From Burkholderiales bacterium (GTDB lineage: Bacteria; Pseudomonadota; Gammaproteobacteria; Burkholderiales; Burkholderiaceae_E), in the NCBI GenBank assembly GCA_017307915.1, contig JAFKGG010000376.1, positions 1 through 45,127 on the forward strand: 45,127 bases of DNA. The letters are read 5' to 3'. A program made the translations under genes and the position numbers. Below are positions 1 through 8,341 of this stretch, in pieces. The notes under the pieces were generated by a model. It ran no database searches and was not told the DNA's origin. It saw only the letters and a list, made by a program, of their open reading frames with translations. Each line of letters opens with the position of its first letter. Positions within the stretch are counted from its first letter, which is position 1.

Positions 1-653
1 AAGCACAGCCAGTGCAGCGCGTCGGCGCTGCTGAAGTCGGCGTGCAGGCTCACCCAGAGCGTCGGCGCCAGCAGCAGCGGCGCGGCGAACACCAGGGCCC
101 AGCAGATCGTCTGCCAGCCGCCGAGTTCGCGCGCCAGTCGGCCGCCCCATGCGTAGCCGATCGCACCGGTAGCCACCGCGCCGAGCATCGCCAGATCACC
201 GGCGCTGAGCGTGCCCGCGCCGTTGCGTAGCGCGAAGCCGATGACGATGGCGCTGCCGGCCAGCGCGGCAGCCCAGAAGCGCCGGCCCGGCCGTTCGCCG
301 GCGATGCGCGCGGCGACGATCGCGGTGGCCAGCGGCAACAGGCCGACGATGACCGCGCCGTGCGCGGCATCGGTGGTGCGCATGGCGATGGACGAGAGCA
401 AGGGAAAGCCCAGCACCACGCCGAACGCGACGCCACCCAGCGCCGGCCAATGACGCCGGGCCGGCCAGCGCTGGCCGGTGGTCCACAACACGATGCCGGC
501 CAGCACCGCCGCCACCTCGGCGCGCGCCAGCGCCAGCCAGTAGGCGTCGATGCCGGCCACCGCCACGCGCGTCAGCGGCAGCGAGAGTGAAAACATCAGC
601 ACGCCGGCCAGGCCGAGCAGCATGCCGCGGGTGGTGCGTGAACGGTCGAGCAT
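1..653 (-). CDS. EamA/DMT-family transporter, 3' end outside window
   Basis: Reading the complement from the ATG at 651-653 gives an open frame that runs off the left edge without a stop, so the C-terminus is missing. About 217 residues are visible. They form successive hydrophobic helices in the first EamA repeat (segments such as GMLLGLAGVLMFSLSLPLTR, then AEVAAVLAGIVLW and GGVAFGVVLGFPLLSSIAM) and the start of the second. This is the layout of drug/metabolite transporter superfamily exporters, which act in the inner membrane, usually as ten-helix proteins of about 300 residues. The gene is divergent from a MocR-type PLP-dependent regulator across an 82-base gap holding a palindromic operator. 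That suggests the regulator controls this exporter, possibly for an amino acid or amine, but nothing seen fixes the substrate. Confidence 0.8.
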   Translation of the reverse strand, partial: MLDRSRTTRGMLLGLAGVLMFSLSLPLTRVAVAGIDAYWLALARAEVAAVLAGIVLWTTGQRWPARRHWPALGGVAFGVVLGFPLLSSIAMRTTDAAHGAVIVGLLPLATAIVAARIAGERPGRRFWAAALAGSAIVIGFALRNGAGTLSAGDLAMLGAVATGAIGYAWGGRLARELGGWQTICWALVFAAPLLLAPTLWVSLHADFSSADALHWLC

Positions 654-667
654 GAGTGAAGTGTAAT

Positions 668-696
668 TTGAGTTGCATGTACAGTACCGGTACACT
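668..696 (+). promoter_or_regulatory. sigma-70-like promoter of the mocR gene with embedded operator
   Basis: TTGAGT at 668-673 and TACACT at 691-696 are 17 bases apart, a good -35/-10 pair for the plus-strand regulator. The spacer and -10 are filled by GTACAGTACCGGTACAC, which contains the 10-base perfect palindrome GTACCGGTAC (684-693) and the wider inverted pair TGTAC/GTACA (678-694). A bound regulator would cover this promoter and sit about 25 bases before the divergent exporter ATG. The site also rules out a translation start at TTG 673, because the promoter would lie inside the gene. Confidence 0.6.
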
Positions 697-735
697 AAAC
701 CAGATCACTTGTCGGACTGGCACGGTCCATTTGCC

Positions 736-2184
736 ATGACAGCTTGGTCGGCTCCTGTTTCCTTCCTCAGCCCGAAGAGCGACCGTACCCTGGTCGAGCA
801 GATCGTCGACTGGTACGCGGCGCGCATCGACGAGCGCGTGATCCGTGCCGGTACTCGCATGCCTTCAGTGCGCCAGTTCGCGGCCGAGCATTCGGTGTCG
901 CGCTTCACCGTGGTCGAGGCGTATGACCGGCTGATCGCGCGCGGCTATCTGGAGTCGCGGCGCGGTTCGGGGTTTTTCGTGCGAGAGCGGGGCGGCGGCG
1001 CTGCGCCGGCGGCCACGGCGCAGCGTGCCTGGGCCGAGGCGCCGGCCGCGCGCATCGACGTGGTCTGGCTGCTTCGCAACATGTTCAAGAAATTGCCGGC
1101 GCACGACATGCCCGGCTGCGGCGTGCTGCCGCCCGATTGGCTCGACGACGAGCTGATCGCCGGCAGCCTGCGTGCGCTGGGCCGGATGTCGGCCAGCGCG
1201 TTCCTGGACTACGGCCAGCCGCAGGGCTATCCGCCGCTGCGCCAGCAGCTTCAGTTGAAGCTGGCCGGGCTGGAAATCGCCGCGGCGCCGGAGCAGATCG
1301 TCACTACCAACGGGGTGTCGCAAGCGCTGGACCTGGTGTCGCAGCATTTCCTGCGGCCCGGCGACACCGTGCTGGTCGACGAGCCGTCGTGGTTCCTGAT
1401 GTTCGGTCGCTTCGCCTTGCTGGGCGCACGGGTGATCGGCGTGCCGCGCCTGCCCGATGGGCCGGATATCGAGCGTCTGCGCGCGCTGGCTGCCGAGCAT
1501 CGGCCCAAGCTGTTCATCACCGTGTCGGTGCTGCACAACCCGACCAGCACCTCGACCAGCGCTGCCCGAGCGTTCCAACTGCTGCGGCTGGCCGAGGAAT
1601 TCGACTTCATGCTGGTCGAAGACGACATCTATTGCGATCTGCATCCCGGCCCGGCCGTGCAGCCATGCATCAGGCTGGCGTCCATGGATCAACTGCGCCG
1701 GGTGATCTATCTGAGCGGATTTTCCAAGACACTGGCGGCCAACCTGCGTGTCGGCTTCATCGCTTGCGAGCCGGAGCTGGCGCGGCAGCTCACCGACCTG
1801 AAGATGCTGGTCGGGCTGACCAGCCCCGAGTTCGGCGAGCGCATCGTCTACCGGGTGCTGTCGGAGGGGTATTATCGGCGCCATCTCGACCGGCTGCGCG
1901 AGCGGCTGGCGGCGGCGCACGAGCCGATGCTGCGTTTGCTCGAACGGCTCGGGCTGCGGCCGTTTGCCACGCCTGGCGTGGGCATGTTCGTATGGGCCGA
2001 CGCCGGCGTCGATACCAATCCGGTGGCGCAGGCGATGCTCGACCGCGGCTACCTGATGGCGCCAGGCAGCCTGTTTCTGCCCGACCAGCGGCCCAGCAGC
2101 TGGATGCGGCTGAACATCGCCACCAGCACGAATCCGGCGATGATCGAGCAGTTGGATGCGAGCCTGCAGCGTGCACGCGGGTGA
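736..2184 (+). CDS. MocR-family (GntR-wHTH/aminotransferase-like) PLP-dependent regulator
   Basis: The 482-residue protein has an N-terminal GntR-type winged helix, about residues 15-85, with the recognition region MPSVRQFAAEHSVSRFTVVE followed by the GYLESRRGSGFFV wing. After a linker comes a fold-type-I aminotransferase-like domain from about residue 120 to the end. The PLP lysine is in SGFSKTLAANLRVGF (Lys331 from this start). The NPT motif (LHNPTSTST) and VEDDIY, which supplies the PLP-binding Asp, are also present. MocR proteins use PLP or a PLP-amino-acid adduct as effector and usually control a neighbouring transporter or metabolic gene, here the divergent EamA exporter. ATG 736 is preferred over TTG 673 because the promoter/operator occupies 668-696. 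Whether it activates or represses is unknown. Confidence 0.88.
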   Translation: MTAWSAPVSFLSPKSDRTLVEQIVDWYAARIDERVIRAGTRMPSVRQFAAEHSVSRFTVVEAYDRLIARGYLESRRGSGFFVRERGGGAAPAATAQRAWAEAPAARIDVVWLLRNMFKKLPAHDMPGCGVLPPDWLDDELIAGSLRALGRMSASAFLDYGQPQGYPPLRQQLQLKLAGLEIAAAPEQIVTTNGVSQALDLVSQHFLRPGDTVLVDEPSWFLMFGRFALLGARVIGVPRLPDGPDIERLRALAAEHRPKLFITVSVLHNPTSTSTSAARAFQLLRLAEEFDFMLVEDDIYCDLHPGPAVQPCIRLASMDQLRRVIYLSGFSKTLAANLRVGFIACEPELARQLTDLKMLVGLTSPEFGERIVYRVLSEGYYRRHLDRLRERLAAAHEPMLRLLERLGLRPFATPGVGMFVWADAGVDTNPVAQAMLDRGYLMAPGSLFLPDQRPSSWMRLNIATSTNPAMIEQLDASLQRARG

Positions 2185-2228
2185 GGGAGGCGATCGCGTG
2201 CGGGGGCCTGACGATCGCCTGCGCGGGA

Positions 2229-2256
2229 CTTGAAATACGCGGCAGCGCCCCCACGT
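2229..2256 (+). promoter_or_regulatory. sigma-32 heat-shock promoter of htpG
   Basis: CTTGAAA at 2229-2235, a 13-base spacer, then CCCCACGT at 2249-2256. The family consensus for RpoH is CTTGAAA-N11-16-CCCCATNT, so the -35 element is perfect and the -10 matches in all but one defined position. It lies about 90 bases before the htpG start, where a heat-shock promoter is expected. Confidence 0.75.
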
Positions 2257-2347
2257 CGACGCGGCGCGGCGCCGTCCGATGCTCTTGTGCGAGGCGAGCG
2301 TGCTCGAACGAATACCTGGCAGACAACCTACGAACCAATAGACAGCA

Positions 2348-4348
2348 ATGGGAACGATGAAGGAAACCCTGGGATTCCAGACCGAAGTCAAGCAGCTCCT
2401 GCAGTTGATGATCCACTCGCTGTACAGCAACCGCGAGATCTTTCTGCGCGAGCTGATTTCCAACGCATCGGACGCCTGCGACAAGCTGCGCTTCGAGGCG
2501 CTCGATACGCCCGAGCTGTACGAGGGCGACGGCGAACTGCGCATCCGTGTCGACGTCGATGCGCAGGCGCGCACGATCACTATTTCCGACAACGGCATCG
2601 GCCTGTCGCGCGGCGAGGCGATCGAGCATCTGGGCACGATCGCGCGCTCGGGCACGCGCGAGTTCTTCGGCAAGCTGTCGGGCGACCAGGCGCGTGATGC
2701 GCAACTGATCGGCCAGTTCGGCGTCGGCTTCTATTCGGCGTTCATCGTGGCCGACCGCGTCACGGTGATTTCGCGCCGCGCCGGCCTGCCGGCCAATCAG
2801 GCGGTGCGCTGGGAATCCGACGGCAGCGGCGAGTTTTCAGTCGAAGACGCAGACAAGGCCGGCCGCGGCACCGACGTGATCCTGCACCTGCGGCCCAATG
2901 CGGAGGGCGGCGACGGCGCCAGCTTCGACGACCTGCTCGAGCGTTGGACGCTGAAGTCGATCATCAAGCGTTACTCGGACCATATCTCGCTGCCGATCCA
3001 GATGCACAAGGAGCAGTGGGACGCCGACGCCAAGCAGATGAAGGTGCTCGACGAATGGGAAACGGTGAACCAGGCCAGCGCGCTGTGGACGCGGCCCAAA
3101 TCCGAAATCAGCGACGAGCAGTACAAGAGCTTTTTCTCGAACCTGTCGTATGACGTGGGCGAGCCGCTGGCATGGACGCACAACCGCGTCGAGGGCCGCA
3201 CCGAATACACGCAGCTGCTGTGCATTCCGTCGAAGGCGCCGTTCGATCTATGGGATCGGCAGCGCCGCGGCGGCGTGCGGCTGTACGTGCGGCGCGTATT
3301 CATCATGGACGACGCCGAGCAATTGCTGCCGCCCTGGCTGCGCTTCGTGCGCGGCGTGATCGATTCCAATGATCTGCCGCTGAACGTATCGCGCGAGATC
3401 CTGCAGGAAAGCCGCGACGTGCGTGCCATTCGAGAAGGCAGCACCAAGCGCGTGCTGAGCATGCTCGAAGACCTGGCCGATAATCGCGCCGACGACTATG
3501 CCACCTTCTGGCGCGAGTTCGGCCAGGTGCTGAAGGAAGGTGCCGGTGAAGATGCGGGCAATCGCGAACGCATCGCCAAGCTGCTGCGCTTCTCGTCGAC
3601 CAGCGCCGATGGCGACGCGCAGACGGTGTCGTTCGCCGATTACGTCGGCCGCATGAAAGAGGGCCAGCAAAAGATCTATTACGTGACGGCCGACAACCTG
3701 GACGCCGCGCGCAACAGCCCGCACCTGGAAGTGTTCCGCCGCAAGGGCGTCGAAGTGCTGCTGCTCACCGACCGCGTCGACGAATGGCTGTTGAGCTCGC
3801 TGACCGAGTTCGACGGCCGCGAGCTGGTGTCGGTGGCGCGCGGCGGGCTCGACCTGGGCACGCTCGAAGACGAGGCCGAAAAGCAGGCCGCGCAGCAAAG
3901 CGCCGAGGAATTCAAGCCGCTGGTCGAGAAGATCAGCGCGGCGCTGGGCGATGCGGTGAAGGAAGTGCGCGTGACGACGCGGCTTACCGATTCGGCGTCG
4001 TGCCTGGTTTCCGACGAGGGCGACATCAGCGGCCATCTGGAACGGCTGCTCAAGCAGGCCGGCCAGAAGGCGCCGCCGCGCAAGCCGATCCTGGAGATCA
4101 ACCCGCAGCATCCGCTGCTGGCGCGGCTGCGCGAAGACGGCGCCGACGTGACCGGCTGGTCGCGGCTGCTGCTCGACCAGGCGGTGCTGGCCGAGGGCGG
4201 CCAGCTCGATGATCCGACCGGGTTCGTGCGGCGGCTCAATGCGATGCTGCTGGGCAAGCCGGCGGCTGCGTCGGGTGAATCGACGGCCGGCGCGCCTGCG
4301 GCCGCCGACGCAAGCGCGCAGTCTTCGCCGCCGGCCGAGCCAGCGTGA
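2348..4348 (+). CDS. htpG: Chaperone protein HtpG (bacterial Hsp90)
   Basis: Cytosolic ATP-dependent dimeric chaperone. The 666-residue product has the GHKL ATPase domain at its N-terminus with Hsp90 signatures [26 protein letters not shown] (metal/ATP site Asp), GTIARSG and [14 protein letters not shown] (glycine-rich lid). The middle domain carries the catalytic-loop region [20 protein letters not shown], and a C-terminal dimerisation domain follows. E. coli HtpG has 624 residues; the surplus here is mainly an Ala/Ser/Pro-rich tail after about residue 635 ([20 protein letters not shown] and on). An ATG at 2357 (MKETLGFQ) aligns slightly better with the family and has GGGAACG before it, so the true start may be nine bases later. 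A sigma-32-like promoter precedes the gene. The stop overlaps the next gene's GTG. Confidence 0.97.
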   Translation: MGTMKETLGFQTEVKQLLQLMIHSLYSNREIFLRELISNASDACDKLRFEALDTPELYEGDGELRIRVDVDAQARTITISDNGIGLSRGEAIEHLGTIARSGTREFFGKLSGDQARDAQLIGQFGVGFYSAFIVADRVTVISRRAGLPANQAVRWESDGSGEFSVEDADKAGRGTDVILHLRPNAEGGDGASFDDLLERWTLKSIIKRYSDHISLPIQMHKEQWDADAKQMKVLDEWETVNQASALWTRPKSEISDEQYKSFFSNLSYDVGEPLAWTHNRVEGRTEYTQLLCIPSKAPFDLWDRQRRGGVRLYVRRVFIMDDAEQLLPPWLRFVRGVIDSNDLPLNVSREILQESRDVRAIREGSTKRVLSMLEDLADNRADDYATFWREFGQVLKEGAGEDAGNRERIAKLLRFSSTSADGDAQTVSFADYVGRMKEGQQKIYYVTADNLDAARNSPHLEVFRRKGVEVLLLTDRVDEWLLSSLTEFDGRELVSVARGGLDLGTLEDEAEKQAAQQSAEEFKPLVEKISAALGDAVKEVRVTTRLTDSASCLVSDEGDISGHLERLLKQAGQKAPPRKPILEINPQHPLLARLREDGADVTGWSRLLLDQAVLAEGGQLDDPTGFVRRLNAMLLGKPAAASGESTAGAPAAADASAQSSPPAEPA

Positions 4349-4848
4349 CGCGATCGGTTCCCGCGCGCCTGCAAGGCTTTGCGCCGGTCATCGCCGCCAC
4401 GTCGCGGCTGCTGGTGCTGGGCAGCTTTCCAAGCGAAGCCTCGCTGGCGGCGGGCAACTACTACGCGCATCCGCGCAATCAGTTCTGGCCGATCCTGTCG
4501 GCGGTACTCGGCCAGCCGCTCACCGACTGGCCATTCGAGCGCCGTTACGAAGCGGTACTTGCCGCCGGCCTGGCGATCTGGGACGTCTATGATGCCTGCC
4601 AGCGGCAGGGCAGCCTGGACAGCCAGATCCGCGACGCGGCGGCCAATGATTTCGAAGTGCTCGCCTCACTGGGGCCGCAGTTGCAGGCCGTGCTGTTCAA
4701 CGGTCGCGCCGCCGGTCGCTATGAACCGCAGTTTCGCGCACGCGGCTATCAGACGCGCGTGCTGCCTTCCACCAGTCCGGCGTTCGCCGGCATGCCGGCC
4801 TCGCGCAAGCTCGAATGCTGGCGTGAAGCCATCGAGACCTTCAGATGA
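4345..4848 (+). CDS. Hypoxanthine (deoxyinosine)-DNA glycosylase, UDG superfamily family 6-like
   Basis: The 167-residue protein has the family-6 signature [20 protein letters not shown] followed by QFWPIL (about residues 26-51), and near the C-terminus [11 protein letters not shown], equivalent to the second active-site motif of uracil-DNA-glycosylase folds. Family-6 enzymes excise hypoxanthine from deoxyinosine, the product of adenine deamination, and do not show the strong uracil activity of family 1. The GTG start at 4345 overlaps the htpG TGA (GTGA), so translation is probably coupled. The end overlaps the next ATG in the same way. Expression with a heat-shock chaperone would fit faster base deamination at high temperature, but that link is inference. 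Confidence 0.8.
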   Translation: MTRSVPARLQGFAPVIAATSRLLVLGSFPSEASLAAGNYYAHPRNQFWPILSAVLGQPLTDWPFERRYEAVLAAGLAIWDVYDACQRQGSLDSQIRDAAANDFEVLASLGPQLQAVLFNGRAAGRYEPQFRARGYQTRVLPSTSPAFAGMPASRKLECWREAIETFR

Positions 4849-5609
4849 GCCTGAAACATCGCGATCCGCCGATTCTGTTGTCCGAAGAACGCGGCGTGCG
4901 TTATCTGCATTTTGGTTCGCCGTGGGTGCAGGGCGCCATGCGCATTGCACGGCCGTTCGACATCGAGATCGACTACGTGCGGCAGATGATGGCCTGGCTG
5001 CTGTTCCTCGATCCGCCGGCGCAGCTCTTGCAGCTCGGCCTGGGCGCAGCCGCGCTGACCAAGTTCTGCTGGCGCAAGCTGCCGCAGACGCGGCTGACGG
5101 CGGTCGATTCCAGTCGTGCCGTAATTGATTGCGCACGCAACCATTTTGCGCTGCCCGATGATGATGAACGCTTGCGGGTGGTGGCCGACGACGCCGGCCG
5201 CTTCGTCGCGCAGCCCGCGCAACGCGGCCGCTACGGCGTGATCCAGATCGACCTGTACGACCGCCATGCGCGCGGCCCGGTGCTCGACAGCCTGGCGTTC
5301 TATCGTGACTGCCATCGCGCGCTGGCGGCGCCCGGCGTCCTGGTGGTGAACCTGTTCGGCGAACCGGCCTCGTTCGAGCGCAGCGAAGCGCGGCTGGGCG
5401 AGGTGTTCGGCGCACGCACCTTGGCGCTGCCGCCGGTGCCGGCCGGCAACGTCGTGCTGCTGGCGTTCAAAGGGCCGCCGTTGGCGGTGAGCTGGGAATT
5501 GCTGGCGCGGCGCGCGCGCGAGGTCGAGCGGCGTTGGCGCCTGCCGGCGCGCGGCTGGTATGAGGCGATCCGCGCGCGGCAGAGCGGGTTCAGCGAATTT
5601 TTCGTTTGA
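4845..5609 (+). CDS. Spermidine-synthase-like Rossmann-fold protein
   Basis: The 254-residue product looks like the SpeE/methyltransferase-fold family. It has a nucleotide-binding strand-loop LLQLGLGAAALTKF near residues 60-73, an acidic residue ending the next strand (LTAVDSS), a third element VVADDAGRFV, and IQIDLYD in the position of the polyamine synthase catalytic-strand Asp. The canonical GGGDG loop of true spermidine synthases is replaced by LGLGAAA, and the N-terminal beta domain is short. It may therefore be a SpeE-like protein of unknown substrate rather than an authentic polyamine synthase. It overlaps the preceding glycosylase by ATGA, making it the third gene of the htpG unit, and ends three bases from the convergent hydrolase gene. 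Confidence 0.7.
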   Translation: MSLKHRDPPILLSEERGVRYLHFGSPWVQGAMRIARPFDIEIDYVRQMMAWLLFLDPPAQLLQLGLGAAALTKFCWRKLPQTRLTAVDSSRAVIDCARNHFALPDDDERLRVVADDAGRFVAQPAQRGRYGVIQIDLYDRHARGPVLDSLAFYRDCHRALAAPGVLVVNLFGEPASFERSEARLGEVFGARTLALPPVPAGNVVLLAFKGPPLAVSWELLARRAREVERRWRLPARGWYEAIRARQSGFSEFFV

Positions 5610-5612
5610 AGC

Positions 5613-6446
5613 TTACGCGGAACCGACCGTGTCGGTGGCCATGAAATCGACCAGCAGACGGTTGAACGCCTCGGGCTGCTCCAGGTAAAGCGCGTGCCCG
5701 CAGTCGTCGAGCGTGTGCACCTGGGCCTGCGGGCGCACTTGCGCGATCTTCAGCGTCGCTGCCGATGGCGTGATCACGTCCTTGCCGCCGAGGATGAATT
5801 GAACCGGCAGCCCGGCCGGTAGTTGCGCAAGGTCGTTCGCGGTGTCGGAAACCGACAGCAGCCGCACGGCCTGCGCGTAGCCGCTGGGAATGATGCGCGA
5901 CATGGTTTCGACTACCGCGTCGCGCACCGCGCTGCTTGCGCCGTCCGACACCAGGCGCGGCCCGCGGCGCTGCGCCATGCCGGCAGGGCCGAACTCGCGC
6001 AGATCATCCAGGCGTGCGTCGCGCAGGCGTATTCGCTCCTGCGGCGGTAGCGCGGCGTGGCCGGAAGAGGGCGCGGCCAGCGTCAGGCTCAGCAAGCGGT
6101 TTCCGGCATCGCGTGCAAAGCGCGTCGCAATGATGGCGCCCAGCGAATGGCCGACCAGGTGCAGGCGCTCGATACCCAGTGCGTCGAGCAGCAGCCGCAG
6201 CCGCTCGGCATAGTCGCTTGCGTCGGGCTGTGCCGCGGCCACCGGGCTCGATTGGCCGTAGCCCGGCGCGTCCCAGGCCACGACCTTGAACGCATGGCTC
6301 AGCCCCTTCAGCTGCCCCACCCAGGAGCGGGCGCCGGAGCCGACGCCGTGCAGCAGCACCAGGGCTGGCCCGTTGCCCCGCTGCAGATACGAGAAGGTCG
6401 CGCCGGCCGCGTCGATGGTCCTGGGCATCTCGAGTTCGAAGCTCAT
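5613..6446 (-). CDS. Alpha/beta-fold hydrolase (candidate N-formylmaleamate deformylase or ring-fission hydrolase)
   Basis: The 277-residue cytosolic protein shows the oxyanion HG motif (LLHGVGSG, residues 31-38), the nucleophile elbow GHSLG with Ser101, Asp223 in GGKDVITP and His251 in DDCGHALYLEQP: a complete Ser-Asp-His triad. No signal peptide is seen. AGGAG lies eight bases before the ATG. It is the last gene of the ABC-importer operon and lies near, but on the opposite strand from, the NicX-like dioxygenase. In the nicotinate pathway the enzyme after NicX is NicD, an alpha/beta hydrolase of similar length that removes formate from N-formylmaleamate, so this protein is a candidate for that step. 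The family is also used for C-C bond hydrolysis after meta-cleavage and for esters. The fold is secure; the reaction is inference. Confidence 0.85.
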   Translation of the reverse strand: MSFELEMPRTIDAAGATFSYLQRGNGPALVLLHGVGSGARSWVGQLKGLSHAFKVVAWDAPGYGQSSPVAAAQPDASDYAERLRLLLDALGIERLHLVGHSLGAIIATRFARDAGNRLLSLTLAAPSSGHAALPPQERIRLRDARLDDLREFGPAGMAQRRGPRLVSDGASSAVRDAVVETMSRIIPSGYAQAVRLLSVSDTANDLAQLPAGLPVQFILGGKDVITPSAATLKIAQVRPQAQVHTLDDCGHALYLEQPEAFNRLLVDFMATDTVGSA

Positions 6447-6459
6447 GATGCGTGCTCCT

Positions 6460-7266
6460 TCAGGCGTAATCCACGCCCAGCAGCGCGTGGATGCGTGTCG
6501 ACAGGCGCTGGAAGGCGGCCGTTGAACGCACGCTCGGATGCCGGGGGCGGGGCAGATCGACCGGCACTTCGGCGACGATCGTGCCGGGCCGGCCGCCCAT
6601 GACCAGCACGCGGTCAGCCAGGAAGATCGCTTCCTGGATGCTGTGCGTGATCAGCACGGTGGTCTTGCGCCGTTCTTCCCAGATCTTCATCAGCTCGACG
6701 TTCATGATGTCGCGCGACAAGGCATCCAGTGCACCGAAGGGCTCGTCCATCAACAGCAGCCGCGGATCGTGCACCAGTGCCCGGCAGATCGCTACGCGCT
6801 GTTGCATGCCGCCCGACAGTTCGCCGGGCCGCATCTTGGCGAAATCATCGACGCCGGCCAGTTTGAGCAGCGCCAGCGCTGTTTCGGTGTACTTGGCACG
6901 CTGCAATCCGAGGATCTCGATCGGCAGCAGCACGTTGTCCAGCACGTTGCGCCATTTGAGCAGGCGCGGCGACTGGAACACCATGCCGGCATCGGATCGC
7001 GGCTCCGTGACGGGTTCGCCGAACACTTCGACGCTGCCTTGGCTGGGCGGCATCAGCCCGGCGATGATCTTCAGGATGGTGGACTTTCCGCATCCGCTGG
7101 GGCCCACCACGGTGACGAACTCGCCGTCGGCCACGGTGAGGGACAGCGCGGACAAGGCGGTCACCTCGCCGCGCTTGGTGCGATAGGTCTTGTCGACGCC
7201 CGCCACCCGGACGGCGATCGGGCGTTCGGCCTGCGCCGGGTGCGCCATCTCGGGCACTGCGCTCAA
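6460..7266 (-). CDS. ABC importer ATP-binding protein, NitT/TauT (SsuB/TauB) family
   Basis: The 268-residue ATPase has Walker A GPSGCGKST, the Q-loop in MVFQSPRLLKW, signature LSGGMQQR, Walker B LLLMDEPFGALD and the switch His in VLITHS. The short, single-domain form and the LLKWRNVLDNVLLP stretch are typical of nitrate/sulfonate/taurine-type importers. Translation probably begins at TTG 7266, six bases after AGGAG, overlapping the binding-protein stop as TTGA; an ATG at 7248 is the alternative and has a poorer ribosome site. It energises the permease encoded two genes upstream. The alpha/beta hydrolase follows after 13 bases. Confidence 0.92.
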   Translation of the reverse strand: MSAVPEMAHPAQAERPIAVRVAGVDKTYRTKRGEVTALSALSLTVADGEFVTVVGPSGCGKSTILKIIAGLMPPSQGSVEVFGEPVTEPRSDAGMVFQSPRLLKWRNVLDNVLLPIEILGLQRAKYTETALALLKLAGVDDFAKMRPGELSGGMQQRVAICRALVHDPRLLLMDEPFGALDALSRDIMNVELMKIWEERRKTTVLITHSIQEAIFLADRVLVMGGRPGTIVAEVPVDLPRPRHPSVRSTAAFQRLSTRIHALLGVDYA

Positions 7267-8318
7267 GCCCGGCTCCTGGTCGGCCGCTGGTTGGGCTTGA
7301 CGAAGTCGTTCGAGTAGATCTCTTCGACCCGCACATTGCCTTTCAGTCCATAGAATTCACGCACGATGTCGAGCGTGAATGCCATTTTCTTCTGCGACAT
7401 CGGCCCGACGCCGTCGGCCTTGACCTCGTCGACCAGCAGGTGATCGACGGCGACGTCCAACTGCGCGCGCGCGATCTTGGGATTGGCCAGCGGATGATGC
7501 TTGACGAACATCTGTGTGGCCTCGTCACGGTTGTCGCAGGCGTAGATGATGCTCTGGACCATCGCCTGGTTGAACGCTCGCACCATGCCGGGATCCTTGG
7601 CGATCAGTGCGTCGCTGGCGATGATGCCGTTCGAGTACAGGTCCAGGCCGAAATCGGAGAAGAGCATCTGCACGATCTTCTCGCCGGTCTTCTCGGCCGC
7701 GGCTGCATAGACTGGCGCGAAGGCCGACAGGCCGAGAATGCCGGTGGCTTTCTTCGCCATCAGCACGGCCGGCTTGGCGGAGCCTTCGATGGTGACGATC
7801 TCGACCTTCTGCGCGTCGAAGTTGTTCATCTTGGCCAGGGCCGGCAGCGCGACGCGGGGAGCGTCGCCGGCGGTGGCCCCGAAGCTCTTGCCCATCATGT
7901 CCCTCGGATGGACGACCGGGTTCGACGCCAGCGTGACCACGTTGTTCATGGCCTTGTAGTGCACCATGAGAATCTGCTTGACGTTGGCGCCGTTGCCGCG
8001 TGCAAGAATGCTGGTGGGGGTGTCGCAGAAGCCGAAGTCGGCTGAACCCGCGGCGACCTTGATGGCGTTGTCGGCCGACCCTTTCGCCGCTTCGACGCTG
8101 ACGTCGAAGCCTGCTTCCTTGAAGAAGCCGCGATCGATGCCGGGATAGAACATCGCATGCTTGCCGTAGGCGCCGATATCGAGCAGAAAGGTGATCTTGC
8201 GGCGTCCCTGGGCAATGGCGGGCATGCCGATCAGACCACCCGCGACCGCGAGGGCCGAGCCGGTGGCGATATGGGCTCCGAACTTTCTGCGCGACGGGTT
8301 GGTGCGGGAGTTCATCAT
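7263..8318 (-). CDS. ABC transporter periplasmic substrate-binding protein, NMT1/THI5-like, Tat signal
   Basis: The 351-residue protein begins with a twin-arginine signal (SRRKFGAHIATG, then a hydrophobic stretch ending GMPAIAQG), so it is probably exported folded. The mature part has the NMT1/THI5 pattern: ITFLLDIGAYGKHAMFYPGI near the N-terminus, then AGFDVSVEAAKGSADNAIKV and GSADFGFCDT. These proteins feed NitT/TauT-type importers and bind small anions, sulfonates, pyrimidines or aromatic acids. Two ATGs are adjacent at 8318 and 8315, with AAAGGTG upstream. Neighbouring catabolic genes suggest the ligand is the substrate of the Rieske/NicX-like enzymes across the divergent promoter, which is inference. 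Confidence 0.88.
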   Translation of the reverse strand: MMNSRTNPSRRKFGAHIATGSALAVAGGLIGMPAIAQGRRKITFLLDIGAYGKHAMFYPGIDRGFFKEAGFDVSVEAAKGSADNAIKVAAGSADFGFCDTPTSILARGNGANVKQILMVHYKAMNNVVTLASNPVVHPRDMMGKSFGATAGDAPRVALPALAKMNNFDAQKVEIVTIEGSAKPAVLMAKKATGILGLSAFAPVYAAAAEKTGEKIVQMLFSDFGLDLYSNGIIASDALIAKDPGMVRAFNQAMVQSIIYACDNRDEATQMFVKHHPLANPKIARAQLDVAVDHLLVDEVKADGVGPMSQKKMAFTLDIVREFYGLKGNVRVEEIYSNDFVKPNQRPTRSRA

Positions 8319-8341
8319 CGAGAACACCTTTCGGGTTGGGG

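Noticed and set aside
865-2673. 602-codon minus-strand frame across mocR and htpG
   Set aside because: It spans two well-supported plus-strand genes and shows only low-complexity composition.
4845-5609. Authentic spermidine synthase (speE)
   Set aside because: The GGGDG substrate/cofactor loop is replaced by LGLGAAA, so only a family-level name is given.
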